DNA from: Diospyros lotus | Taxonomy: Eukaryota > Streptophyta > Magnoliopsida > Ericales > Ebenaceae | Assembly (NCBI RefSeq): GCF_014633365.1 | Contig: NC_068339.1 | Location: forward strand, 27,475,316 to 27,539,315 | Reading direction: 5' to 3' | Length of the DNA stretch: 64,000 nt | In this document: one piece after another, positions 12,206 through 23,385 of the stretch | How the letters are laid out: the number at the start of each line of letters is the position of its first letter | Numbering within the stretch: the stretch's first letter is position 1 | The notes under the pieces: generated by a model | Databases searched by the model: none | The model's input: the letters and a program-made list of their open reading frames with translations, nothing else | What the model was told of the DNA's origin: nothing | Translations under genes and position numbers: made by a program

Positions 12206-13698
12206 TGTTGGTCCCTTAGGGTATGGCCACTCAAAAGGGGGTGAATTGAGTGATTAAAATTTTTCTTAATTTTAATAAATATTCTTGATTAATGATTTTA
12301 TTGAAAAATATATATTTGATAAATATAATAAATTATATTTGAGATTAATAATAAATGTAAGCAATAAGATATAATAAAAATAAATACAATGAAGCACAAG
12401 ATAATTTATAGTGGTTCGGTGTCTTTATATACACCTAACTAGTCCACTCTTCCAATGTTTAACCACATTTGGGGTTCCACTAAAATAATTTCACCAAGGT
12501 TTCCACACTATCTCACATTGGAAATTAGATATACACTTAAATTACAATGGGTTCTAGGCAACTACTACACCAAGATTTTCTTCCTAACTTACCTTGGAAA
12601 CCACATTCACCTAGATTTTAATGATTCTAGGAAACCTATACAATTCATGATGGTAATTTAAATGTTACAAATAATTTATCCACATTTGGACACAAATAGG
12701 CAATTAAGAACAAATTATACAAGGTAATAATATTTAAATAAATAAATAAATTTATAACCTCAAATGGAGAAGTTCGGATTTGTCACAAAAGACTTGAAAA
12801 ACTTTTCTCCTCTTACCTTGTGACTCTTCGGTGGATGTGCAATAATGCTTTGAGAGCCTCAGATTGCTTGAATGTTTTGCTTGAGAGCGTTTGAGACCTT
12901 TTGGGTGCTTTGGATATGTAATGGAAGCACTTGAATGCTCAAAAAATGATTTTGGGGGGATATTTATAAGCATTTTAGCCACTAAAAAAATGGTTAATAT
13001 AAAGTTTGAAATTCAAAAAATGTTTAGACTTTCTCAAACAATAATAAAACATGCCTCACTTTTAATTCAAAATAAATTTTCTTTTTGCATGAAAAATTAA
13101 GATTTGAAAATTCAAATATAAGCTTTTGAGACATAAATGATTAAAACAATAAAACATGTCTAAAAACAATCTCTTTTAATTTAAAATAAATTTATTTTTT
13201 GTATGAATAAAAGAAAACATGTCTAAAAATAATTCTCCTTTAATTCAAAATTTGAAAATTCAAATATAAACTTTTTGAGACATAAATGATTAAAATAAGA
13301 AAACATGTCTAAAAACAATTCTCTTTTAATTCAAAATAAATTTACTTTTTGCATGAAAAATCAAGATTTGAAAATTCAAATATAAGATTTTGAGATATAA
13401 ATGATTAAAACAATAAAATATGTCAAAAACAATCTCCTTTAATTTAAAATAAATTTATTTTTTGTATAAGTAAAAGAAAACATGTTTAAAAATAATTCTC
13501 CTTTAATTCAAAATTTGAAAATTCAAATATAAGCCTTTTGAAACATAAATGATTAAAACAAAAAAATATGTCTAAAAATAATTCTCTTTTAATTCAAAAT
13601 AAATTTACTTTTTGCATGAGTAAGAGAAAATATTTATATAATAAAAATATTTTTGTTAATCATCAAAACTTAATTAATATGAGCAAGTTGGCTCAACA
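12206..13698 (-). mobile_element. SIRE-like solo LTR, 1,493 bp
   Basis: The ends are TGTTG at 12,206 and CAACA at 13,698. Flanks are CCAAT (12,201-12,205) and TCAAT (13,699-13,703), a 5-bp target duplication with one mismatch. On the minus strand the LTR ends with a C-tract phrase (CAATTCACCCCC) and has a GTGTATATAAAG box near 12,428 followed by a CCGAACCACTATAAAT-like phrase. The other two SIRE-like LTRs in this window share parts of this layout. There is no coding sequence. The insertion interrupts the Copia LTR at 9,178-14,365. Confidence 0.82.
13000..13640. repeat. Higher-order tandem repeat in the LTR U3
   Basis: Variants of AAAACATGTCTAAAAA followed by CTTTTAATTCAAAATAAATT recur about seven times. 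Near-identical long blocks start at about 13,213 and 13,478, a higher-order period of about 265 bp. The array is in the U3 half of the LTR. Confidence 0.8.
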
Positions 13699-14384
13699 TC
13701 AATTATTCAGAAGGATTCATAATTCGTAAACAAGCTTTCACGAGCATGGTTACCGTGTAATTCGTTTCTCTCGTTAACGTATCTTATATGATCTCAAGTT
13801 TGATGATGTGTTGCTTGATTACGATCACATGATTTTTCTTCGGTCATTTGGATATATTCACTTAATAGAAAGTGAGTTAATAACTCCCTATTGATCTCTT
13901 TTACCATGACTATAGATTTAAAGTGAATATCCACCGAAGACACCTTGGATACATCATCCTCTATCAAGGGGTAGACGAGTCCCATCTTGGTTATCCATCC
14001 ATCTCCATAAGTCTCACGATATGCCCAATGATCGCCCATGTGTAGCCTTTGTCTAAGCCCATCGAAACAATGTCAAAACATATCGGTCTTCTTATAAGAT
14101 GACCGTGACAACCTTAAGTCTAAGGATTAGTTACACCCATCTCGTATGAGAATTTCATTAACATATAACTAAAATGGATTCTCATAGCTAGTCATGTCTA
14201 GTGACACGTTCTCCAACATTGATCACCTATGTACTTGTCTAGACATCCCTATGTCTATGGGTGTGAGACCCTCATTGGTATCACATAGCAAAAATATAGC
14301 ACATACAAGTCTTATTGTAATTGTCAATGTCTATTCTTGACATTGCTACGACTTGGGACATTTAGAGCACCTTGTTAAAGCGTG

Positions 14385-15198
14385 TACATTAACAAGGTGT
14401 TAAAGAGGTTTAGCATGAAAGATTCTAAGAGGGAAATCTTCTCATGTCATATGGAATACATCTCTCCAAGGCTATGTGTCCAAATACACAAGATGAGAGA
14501 GATAGAGTGAGTTGAGCACCGTATGCCTCAGCTATTGGTTTGATCATGTATGTCATGCTATGTACAAGGCTTTATGTCGCATATGCTTTGAGCATATGTA
14601 GTAGATATCAGGCTACTTTAGGTGTGAAACATTGGATTACTGTGAAAAGCATCCTTAAGTACTTGACAATGACTATATGGAGAAAGAGAGCTTATCGTGA
14701 AGGGGTTCACAGATGCTAGTTTCCAGTCCAACCATGATGATTTTAAGTCACAATTGGGATTTATATTCTGCCTAAATGGCTGGGCCATGAGTTGGAAGAG
14801 TTCCAACAAGAGATAGTAGCAAATTCAACAACTGAAGTCGAATACATAGCAGCCTCCGAAGTAGCTAAGAAGATTGTATGGATCCGAAACTTCATTAATG
14901 AACTTGGAGTGGTGTCCAGTATTGTTGATCCAATAATAGTTATTGGGACAACAATGGAGCCATCGCAGAATCGAAGGAACCACAGTCTCATCAATTGACC
15001 AAAGTTGTATTGCAGCATCACCATCTGATAATGGAGATTGTCAATCGAGATGACATATATAGAGAAAGTGTTGTCAGATGACAATGTCGCAGATCCCTTG
15101 ACTAAAGCTCTGTTCTAAAAGAAACATGAAAGTCATGTTTGATCATCAGGTATAAGATACATGAGTGATTGGCTTTAGTGCAAGCGGGAGATTATTAG
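14385..15198 (+). pseudogene. Copia pol 3' fragment: RT end and RNase H
   Basis: Reading plus in mixed frames, 14,385-14,640 encodes the end of a Ty1/Copia reverse transcriptase (YINKVLKRFSM, then a damaged PYASAIGS-like block). Then 14,792-14,998 encodes RNase H (STTEVEYIAASEVAKKIVWI), and 15,030-15,115 the usual C-terminal segment ending DPLTKAL. A purine-rich tract (CAAGCGGGAGATTA, 15,181-15,194) follows. Several stops and frameshifts make it non-functional. The 5' part is missing, cut at the boundary with the Copia LTR at about 14,365. Confidence 0.85.
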
Positions 15199-15455
15199 TG
15201 TAGGTGCTCTAGATCTAATCAAATTGAACATGTTATACACTGACAATTGCAATCTCTTAAATCTATCTCTATAGATCCTTATTTCCAGAATATAAGCTGC
15301 TTCTCCCAAATCCTTTATGGAGAAAATTTTCTAAAAGCCATCTTTTAATTTCAACCTCCTAAATCTATCTCTATAGATCCTTATTCCCAAAATATAGGTT
15401 GCTTCTCCCAAATCCTTCATGGAGAAAATTTTCTAAAAGTTATCTTTTAATTGAT
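15199..15455 (+). repeat. Start of Copia 3' LTR with 102-bp tandem repeat
   Basis: After the polypurine tract an LTR start (TGTAGGTGCTCTAGATC) begins at 15,199. From about 15,255 two copies of a 102-bp unit (ATCTATCTCTATAGATCC at 15,261 and 15,363) fill the space up to the head of the minus-strand Copia remnant. The LTR is therefore truncated. Confidence 0.6.
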
Positions 15456-18260
15456 TGCAAGATAGGGAACATCATTCCCTATGAGCAATACATCATTTAT
15501 ATATAGGATTAAAAAGACCACCATGCTCCCACTAATCTTTTTGTAAACACAAGGATCATATTTGTTTTGTGAAAAATCAAACTCTTTGATTGTTTTATCA
15601 AAACATTGATTCCAACTCTAGGATACTTGCTTTAGACCATAAATGGCTCTTTGTAACTTACAAATCTTATTTGTATGTTCTTGGATGACAAAACCATTCG
15701 TTTGTGTCATATACACATTCTCAACTAGGTTTCCATTAAGGAAAGTTGTTTTAACATCCATTTACCAAATCTTATAATCATGATATGCAGTTATTGTAAG
15801 TAAAATCCGAATGGATTTTATCATTACCATAGGCGAGAAGGTTTCGTCATAGCCAACTAATTATCTTTGACTAAAACCTTTGGCCACGAGCCTGGCTTTG
15901 TACATCTATACATTGCCTTCCATATCAGTCTTCTTTTTGAAGACCCACTTACACTCAATAGGTCTAATACCCTCGGGTGGATCCACCAAAGTTCATACTT
16001 GATTAGTGTACATGGAATCCATTTTCGATTTCATGGTATCAAGCCATTTCCTAGATTCAATGTCTGACATTACTTCTTCATAGGTATTTGGTTCGTCATT
16101 CTTAACCAAAAGCACATCTCCATGTGTCGAGATGAGAAATCCATATCTCTAAGGCTCATGATGAACTCTTATTGACCTATGAAGTCTTTGTGTGGAAGAT
16201 TGGGGAATTGACACAGCATTTTGTGTGTGATCTTCCTTGGGTTCCTGGAGGGGAGTATTTGTTTGTGGTTTGCCTCGAATTTCGTCAAGCTTAACATTCC
16301 TCCCACTAGCCACAACATCTGATAATTCCTTCTCAAGGAATATCACATGCTTGGCAACAAAAAACATTTTGTTCATGTGGGTGATAAAAGTAATATCCAT
16401 TTGTTTCTTTTGAATATCCCACAAACAGACATCTCGTCGATTTGAGTTCTAGCTTATTATTGTCAACACGTTTGACATAAGTTTCACAACCTCAAATCTT
16501 AAGGAAAGATAAATTTGGCTTCTTTCTTTTCTATATCTCATATAGAGTCTGAGTAACTAACTTACTTGGAATCGTGTTCAAAACAAAGATTGCGATGAGG
16601 AGTGCGAAATCCTTAAAATGAAGTGGGGAGTTCAGTATGATTCATCATGGATCGGACCATATCCAACAAGGTCCTATTCATCTTTTTCAGGCACACCATT
16701 CATCTTCGGTGTTCCAGGTGGAGTCCATTGTGAAAGAATTTCATTCTGTTTCAGGTGATCTAGAAACTTACTGTTTAAGTATTCACCACCTTGATCCGAT
16801 TGAAGTACTTTGATATTTTTCCCAGTTTGTTTCTCTATTTCAAATCTGAATTCCTTGAACTTTTCAAAAGTCTCAGATTTGTGTCTCATGAGATACACAT
16901 AATCAAATTGTGATCTATCATCAGTAGACATATCCACCTTTAGCTTGTGTGGACATGGGCCCACACACGTTAGTGCGCACAAGGCCTAACACTTTTGTGA
17001 CCCTATCTCATTTTCCTTTAAAATGAGACTTAATCATCTTATCAAGTAAACAAGATTCACAAGTATCATATGATTCATAATCAAACGTGTTAACATATCC
17101 ATTGGATATGCGAGTCTCATTTATATGGCCAATGCGAGAATGCCATAAATAAGTGCTATTTAAATCACCTGATTTAAGTCACTTAATATTTATGCTATTG
17201 ACAAAAGTATCAACATTAAGGACATACAAACCGTTACTTACTGTTGCTTTACCATAAAACAATTCATTTTATAAAATGAACAACTATTATTATTAAATAA
17301 AAGAATATCCATCCTTGTCTAAACGAGAAATATAAATTATATACCTAGTCAAACTAGGATTGTAATAACAGTTACGTAAATCCAATACAAGCCCTGTTGG
17401 TAATGTCAATAAATAGGTCTTTACATCTAATGGAACAACTCTTGATCCATTTCCCAAGTGTAGGTACACTACTCCTATTATTAATCTCTTCGTACTCCTA
17501 AGCCTCTGAACAGAAGTGAAAATATGAATATTAGATCCAATATTTAATACCCATGTGGATTGATTAGAAGTAGATAGATTAACTCTAATAACATAAATAC
17601 CTGAAGTGCCCTGAGTAGAACTCTTCTTACTCTACACCTCTATAAGGTATTCCTTACAATTTTGTTTCTAATGACCCAACTTATTACAGTGGAAACAAAT
17701 TACATCCTCCTGGCCCTTTCAAGGTTTGGTCTTTTAGACTCTTTCAGATGGCGCTGTAGAAGAACTTTTCTTCCTTTTAGCTTTCTTACTCTTGGGCTTG
17801 CCCCTATGCACCTTGGGCTCTTCAACTAAGAGAACACTTCTCTTGGCCTTTTGTCAATTTCGGGCTTGACCTCCCTTAGCATGGACAACAACTCTCCAAG
17901 AGTCTCTTCCATAACCGTCAAGGAGGGACTGTAGCACTAAATCTAGGGTAAGTTTTTGCATCCATACCCAAGTTCAGCTCTACCAACCTGTTGATAAAAC
18001 TTATCATCCACATGACATGCTTCTCAACAGAGAATCCTTGAGCCTAGCTATGATCTCATAGGCGCCATAACTCTTATGCTGCCACCTATGCTCCAGGATC
18101 ATGGCAGCCAAGGTGATACACCAAGTGATGATCATATCACCCTTGTGCATTGTCCAAACCTCATGTGCTACTATTTTCTCAATTGGTGGCTTCGCAAGAA
18201 GAGATCTCTTTATCGCATAGAGAATCTTATCATACGTGAGGACTATCCTCAAGATGATCT

Positions 18261-19603
18261 TGATATTTTACTCTTGGATAATAAAATAGTGGTTTTGATA
18301 ATGACTATATGAAAATCAATCTCTAAATCTTTATGAGTAAATCTTTATGGATAAGTTTATTTTTAATCAATTTACATGAATGTGAAAAACAATCTTTAAA
18401 TCTCCTTGAAGCAAAGTTAAGAAAATTTATATAAAAGAAATGTTGAAGTGTGGTTGAGTGTGTTTAGATTCAAAATAAATATGTTTTTGATAATCTCAAC
18501 TTACTTTCAAAAGAATCAAAATGAGGATTTGTTAAGTTTTCATTTTTTTCAAAATGGATAGTCGACTATGTGGTTCATTCTGTTGACTATGCCTGAAAAT
18601 AGTCAACTATGTTGTTAAGGATAATCGATTATGCATAAGAATAGTCGACTATGCTGATTTGATCTGTCGACTATTTAAGTCTTCTGTCGACTATTTTTCA
18701 CCCTATCGACTATCATGTAAGGATAGTCGACTATGACTTTTCATCTGTCGACTATTTTTGTTCATAAAATTCAAAATCCTCTTCATATTTTTGCATCTGT
18801 CGACTATGTTTACGTGTCTGTCGACTATAAAAAATTTGTGTTATAAGATAGTCAATTATGCATTTTTGTCTGTCGACTATGTTTTGTTTTATTTATAAAA
18901 ATAGTCAACTATGCATTTTCTTCTGTCGACTATATCTTTTGTAGAAAGCGTCCAATGGCTAGTTTTTCAATCTCTAACGGTCACAAACAGCTAGTTTCCT
19001 CTTCAATCTTTATGGATGCCTATATATACAACTCATGGATGATCAAGAAGAGACTAATGGATGGGAACGAGTTGATCTAAAAAGTTCAAATCATTTTTAC
19101 TCTAGCTTATAATATTTGCGTTTTCACTGTTGTATTTTCTCTCCAAGGCTTCGTTGTTCTATCATTATAAATTTTTTATTAAGCCTTGTTTTCATTGTGA
19201 GAGAACTTGTAACTAAGAGTGTTAAGCTCTTAGTTTCTTTCTTTCATTTGTATCTTTGTTATTTTCCTAGCTTGTGTAGCTAGAGGGCTCATTTGAGTGG
19301 GAGGTTGTAATTCCTAGTCTTGGACTAGAGGATCTACTCGGGTTGAGTAGGGGGTTGATAGTGGATGGTTTGAAAAATCCTCAGTAAGGAGCTAAGGTAG
19401 TGGATTAGGCTTGAGTTAAGCCGAACCACTATAAATCTTTGTGTTCTGTCTTGCTTATGTTTTTGATTTGTTTATCATTGCTAGCATTTCATTATCCTCA
19501 GTTGCATTGAATTTTTATTTTCAATCAAAAGGATTTCAAAGTTCTAAATCAAGTTTTTAAAATAACCAATTCACCCCCCTTTTGGTGTGTGCCATTTCTA
19601 ATA
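18261..19603 (+). mobile_element. SIRE-like solo LTR, 1,343 bp, TSD GATCT
   Basis: The unit is flanked by exact GATCT at 18,256-18,260 and 19,604-19,608 and interrupts the gag of the minus Copia-A copy. The other Copia-A copy has the uninterrupted site (61,790-61,810) with a single GATCT, read on the minus strand. A CTATATATAC box near 19,020 gives the plus orientation. The 3' end has the CAATTCACCCCCC phrase shared with the other SIRE-like LTRs. Terminal TG is present at the left; the right end is TA rather than CA, probably by mutation. Confidence 0.92.
18560..18934. repeat. Array of GTCGACTAT motifs in LTR U3
   Basis: Sixteen copies or near-copies of GTCGACTAT occur in about 375 bp, ten of them exact, at 18,560, 18,643, 18,666, 18,686, 18,726, 18,748, 18,799, 18,820, 18,873 and 18,926. 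Variants are GTCAACTAT, GTTGACTAT, ATCGATTAT and GTCAATTAT. With the preceding ATA the unit becomes the perfect palindrome ATAGTCGACTAT. The array ends about 85 bp before the TATA box. Confidence 0.95.
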
Positions 19604-19872
19604 GATCTCCCAGTCATAGAAATTAGTCCAATTGAAGATATTATTGCCCTCGAGTATTGATCTTATTGATGTGTTTCCAGACATTCCGGATCAACAACCG
19701 AATATAGAGATATTATTATAATCATATTGAATCACGAAATCATATATTGCAAGAAGTAACATTTTATAATTGCTCCCACTATTTTTTACAAGTTTGTTAT
19801 CCTCAAGACATAACTCGAGAAATCCCATTGGAAGATTTCCTAGTGGGTTAGGATCCCATCTCCCCTCACATA

Positions 19873-20400
19873 ACCTTGAGTGACTCAACAAATTATGCTA
19901 GGTTCGATTAGGTAGGTACTTGCTACCAATTGCATCTCCATGCAACTCCTAGATACATTGAGTTGACAACTCCTTGTCATGCACATCTTATGTGACTCCC
20001 AACCTTTGCCTCTATACTCAGTAAACCTTGAGTGACTCAACAAACCCACATTTCTAGTTAAGTCGGACCCATCATTCAAAGACATTTCATGGCCCATGAA
20101 ACACAAGTATCATAGGTGACACATGACCTTGAGTGACTCAACAAATTATGCTAGGTTCGATTAGGTAGGTACTTGCTACCAATTGCATCTCCATGCAACT
20201 CCTAGATACATTGAGTTGACAACTCCTTGTCATGCACATCTTATGTGACTCCCAACCTTTGCCTCTATACTCAGTAAACCTTGAGTGACTCAACAAACCC
20301 ACATTTCTAGTTAAGTCGGACCCATCATTCAAAGACATTTCATGGCCCATGAAACACAAGTATCATAGGTGACACATGACCTTGAGTGACTCAACAAATT
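19873..20400. repeat. 253-bp perfect tandem duplication in Copia-A leader
   Basis: Copies span 19,873-20,125 and 20,126-20,378 and look identical by eye, with a 22-bp start of a third at 20,379-20,400. Each unit holds two TTGAGTGACTCAAC motifs, giving five in all. The plus-strand Copia-A copy has only one unit's worth of this sequence (61,260-61,520). Confidence 0.93.
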
Positions 20401-20573
20401 AAGTGCCAGCTAGAAACCTAATGCCTCATAATGATGGAAGGCAAGTTGGTTTAATATTCATGAGGGATTTATTATTTATTTATTTATTAAGGTCTCATTA
20501 CATGCAATTAATCAAATTAATCATGCATAATAAATGATTCAAACCGGTGTATGGTATGGATAACCACGGCTAG

Positions 20574-21367
20574 CCCCTTTGAGACATAGAAGGGAAGCTA
20601 GTGGGTCACACCTAGGTGAAGAATCATAATCTGCTTCTCAAGCACATTCTTAAAGCCTTCGTTGGTCTTCGAATCTTGTCTTGAATTTGGATTCATCTCT
20701 TGCTCTTCATACAAACTACAACTATTACTATTCTATTCTATTCTACATACATTACATAGAATCAGAAATCTCGAGTTACATTCGGGGGGAGAAAGATGAG
20801 AAGAGAATGTACATTAGAATATAAGAGTGGCAAGACACGCAGGGTCTATTTCAAAAATCAAATTTACAAGCATTTATTCCCAACATAAAATAAATGATCA
20901 ACTTGATCCATACCATACACTAATGCAATCAATTTCATTGATTCATTCATATTATGTTAATTAATTGTTGCATCAATCTTATTGAAACATTTTCAATAAT
21001 TTGAAATTTGTATAATTTTTTAAAAAACAAAACTGTTTCAATTGTATTTGGGCTTGGGCTTTATCCATTACTCCAATTAACAAAGCTCAACAGGCCTTGG
21101 ATCAACCAATGCATGTCAAACATGCACTAGAAGCACAATAATAAATAAAACACCCAATTGACGGCCCCAACTTGTTCAAATCACGACCCATAGGTGTCAT
21201 ACACTAATGGGTCAAATTGAAAAAGCCCAAAAATTGACAAATAATTTGGTTAGTCCTCACCCGAGGACACAAAACGCACTGGGCCATCGAAGGGTCAGCT
21301 CAGGTCCTCGACTTGGGCCCCTGAGAAGGGCCAAAACACAGCTCGAGGCAGCGGGAGGGGCTACAAG
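20574..21367. other. Repeat-derived non-coding DNA between Copia-A leader and solo LTR
   Basis: No domain-bearing frame is visible. The stretch is AT-rich to about 21,200, then turns GC-rich up to the solo LTR. The GC-rich sequence resumes after the LTR at 23,386, so both halves belong to one older repeat. It may be leader or LTR of the minus-strand Copia-A element, but termini were not found. Confidence 0.4.
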
Positions 21368-23385
21368 TGTAACGCCTCACTTTTTCAAATACATAACAAC
21401 GTGAAATAGAAGCAAACATCACCTAGGGCGTTATGGAAACCCTTACCAACGGAAGCATTTGGATCGAATCTGAAAGCTTAACGAAAGCTAAATGAAGGGG
21501 TTTCCACTAGATTCCTTTATATGAACAGGAAACGCATATAGCTTTCAATAAACCCAAAAGGCACAACTCATTACTTGTAGTTATAACTACAACACATGCC
21601 CAACCTAGCGAATAAACCCTCATCATGGCAACTTCCCTATACAACATTTGAAGTGCACCAATTGAGATATTACACCCACACAACCCTTAGTACAACTGTA
21701 GGACACCCACACATTTACAAGCTCGATCATCCTAGCTGCTATTACAATACATCACTTGAATTACATAATGAAATAAAACCCTAAGCTAGCTGCAAAGCCC
21801 AAATCTAGCCGAGCATCACCCTCTTGCTCTTGCTCGAACTAGAACCTGGAACACCTGGCACTTCTGAGAAACCTGGGACGTTGAATGTCCTAGGGGTATG
21901 AAACACTCAAGTTAGATAATAACATCTAAGTGAGTGACTTAGAAAATGAGAGTACATGCGTGCAAATGCAATAATGCTATTATGAAATCCACCCCTATGG
22001 TAGCAATGCCAAGGTGTTGCAATCACCCCCGCAGTCATCATAGTCAACCCTGGCTCATCTTAAGAGCACGAGTTCTTCCAGATAGCCCAACAACTAGCCA
22101 CAGTCACCAACACAAACACGATATATGACAAAGCAGAAGGAATATGCATAGCCAAGTGAAAACATGACATGTAAGCCATGAAGGCATGATATGCAATCCA
22201 TCATCCACACACAAGTAAAGCTACAAATGCTCAAAGTGTCACAAAACATAAAGGAATCACTCACCTTGATCGGTTACCTTAGGAAGCACGGTTTACAACG
22301 AGCAGAATGGGTTTTTTCGCATATTTACTTACTGCTTGGCATGAACTTCGGGAAAGACCTGAAAATTCTGTCAAGTCTTATTCTCCCTCGACTTTCTCCC
22401 TTCTTTTCGACAGCATTTCCTCCTTCAAACTCCATTCCTTTTCCTCCTTACTTGGTGCCCAAAATGAATAACCCTAAAGCCCTTATTTATAGGAAACTTC
22501 AACGAACCAAATCACGCCACGTGTCGAATCATCATTCCATCCATGAGCTTCCAATTAAAATATGCCATGTGTCCCTAGGGATTTGTGCCTCCACATGTTT
22601 AATTAGATTTTCAAGATTCCCCATCATTACATCCCACATGGTAAATTACATTTTCTACATTTTTCATCATTACAACTACATCCCACACGGTTAATTGCAT
22701 TTTCCACATTTCTCATCATTACACTTCAAATCCTATCTCCAAGTAGCCAATGAATGCTTGCCACATGTCCTTAGGGATAAGGTTTGGAGACTTTTGCAAA
22801 CTTGGAAGCTAAGTAAGCTTTTCCTTAGCCAATCATGCAATGCCACCTCAAAGGGTCATTATGAGCCATCATGTGACCTTATCTTATCTTCCAAGTGGCC
22901 AATGGTTGATTGACATGTGTCATTGAAGATAAGACTTCATCATTTCTCCCATGTGCATCCAACCCAAATGCACCACTCGTCTTTAATTGAATTTAATAGA
23001 GTTTGGAATGCAAAGCTCCATTGGATTTGAATTTGAAATCCATGATACCTTGAAAAGATATTTTTAAGGTTTCAAGAACTACATCTTGGCCCAAATTTTT
23101 CGGATAATTTGCACTTAGATCCTTGCAACTTGGTCCCCGGGCCATTTTTAATTGCACTTTTTGGTCCCTAAAAAATGGATAAATTACACTTAGCACCCCA
23201 AGATTTTAGATAAATTACACTTTTACCCGAACTTCAGTATTTACGATTTTGCCACTAGTTCAGAAAATGAACCTTTGCCTCAAGGCTTCTATAATCCCAT
23301 GAAAAAATCTATTTCCTCAAGTATTTGAACCTAATAACCTCAGATATTACATCATATTTGAGTTTGAAAAATCTGGGATGTTACA
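21368..23385 (-). mobile_element. Solo LTR, 2,018 bp, inverted copy
   Basis: The plus strand begins TGTAACGCC and ends GGGATGTTACA. Flanks are ACAAG (21,363-21,367) and GCAAG (23,386-23,390), a 5-bp target duplication with one mismatch. It aligns along its length with 10,033-12,055 in reverse orientation, for example the conserved TATTTATAGGAAAC promoter box near 22,484 on the minus strand. Open frames in it (such as 22,191-22,694) are shared by both copies but carry no recognised domain. Confidence 0.86.

Larger units (their letters stand above)
9178..14365 (-). repeat. Copia LTR, minus, split by two solo LTRs
   Basis: Three segments (9,178-10,032, 12,061-12,205 and 13,704 to about 14,365) join once the two nested solo LTRs and one copy of each target duplication are removed, giving an LTR-like unit of about 1.66 kb. 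Its first 390 bp matches the LTR fragment at 23,846-24,228 in the same orientation, including a minus-strand TATAAATATC-like box. The right edge is placed where plus-strand Copia reverse-transcriptase coding begins. Boundaries are approximate. Confidence 0.6.
15455..20573 (-). pseudogene. Copia-A element, minus copy, gag-pol remnant
   Basis: Reading leftward from 19,665: Gag (19,665-17,700, interrupted by a solo LTR); a CX2CX4HX4C zinc knuckle near 17,690-17,650 with an in-frame TAG; protease near 17,540 where the catalytic Asp-Thr-Gly is changed (NIGSN); GAG-pre-integrase near 17,200-17,000; integrase core (LMRHKSETFEKFKEF, SDQGGEYL) at 16,980-16,670; and reverse transcriptase 16,000-15,455 whose YVDD box reads YIND. 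Many stops and frameshifts are present. The RT C-terminus, RNase H and 3' LTR are missing. The leader right of gag matches the plus copy at 61,094-61,700. Confidence 0.88.

Noticed and set aside
18560..18934. CRISPR-like array (short repeats with spacers)
   Set aside because: Repeats are 9-12 bp with irregular spacing in a plant LTR. There are no cas genes and the repeat length is far too short.
19885..20359. Two identical 73-codon minus-strand frames
   Set aside because: They are a by-product of the 253-bp tandem duplication in a non-coding Copia leader, not a gene family.
22191..22694. 167-codon frame shared in part with 10,726-10,968
   Set aside because: It is shared only because both sites are copies of one LTR. 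It runs across the LTR promoter, its reading does not stay open in the other copy, and it has no domain.
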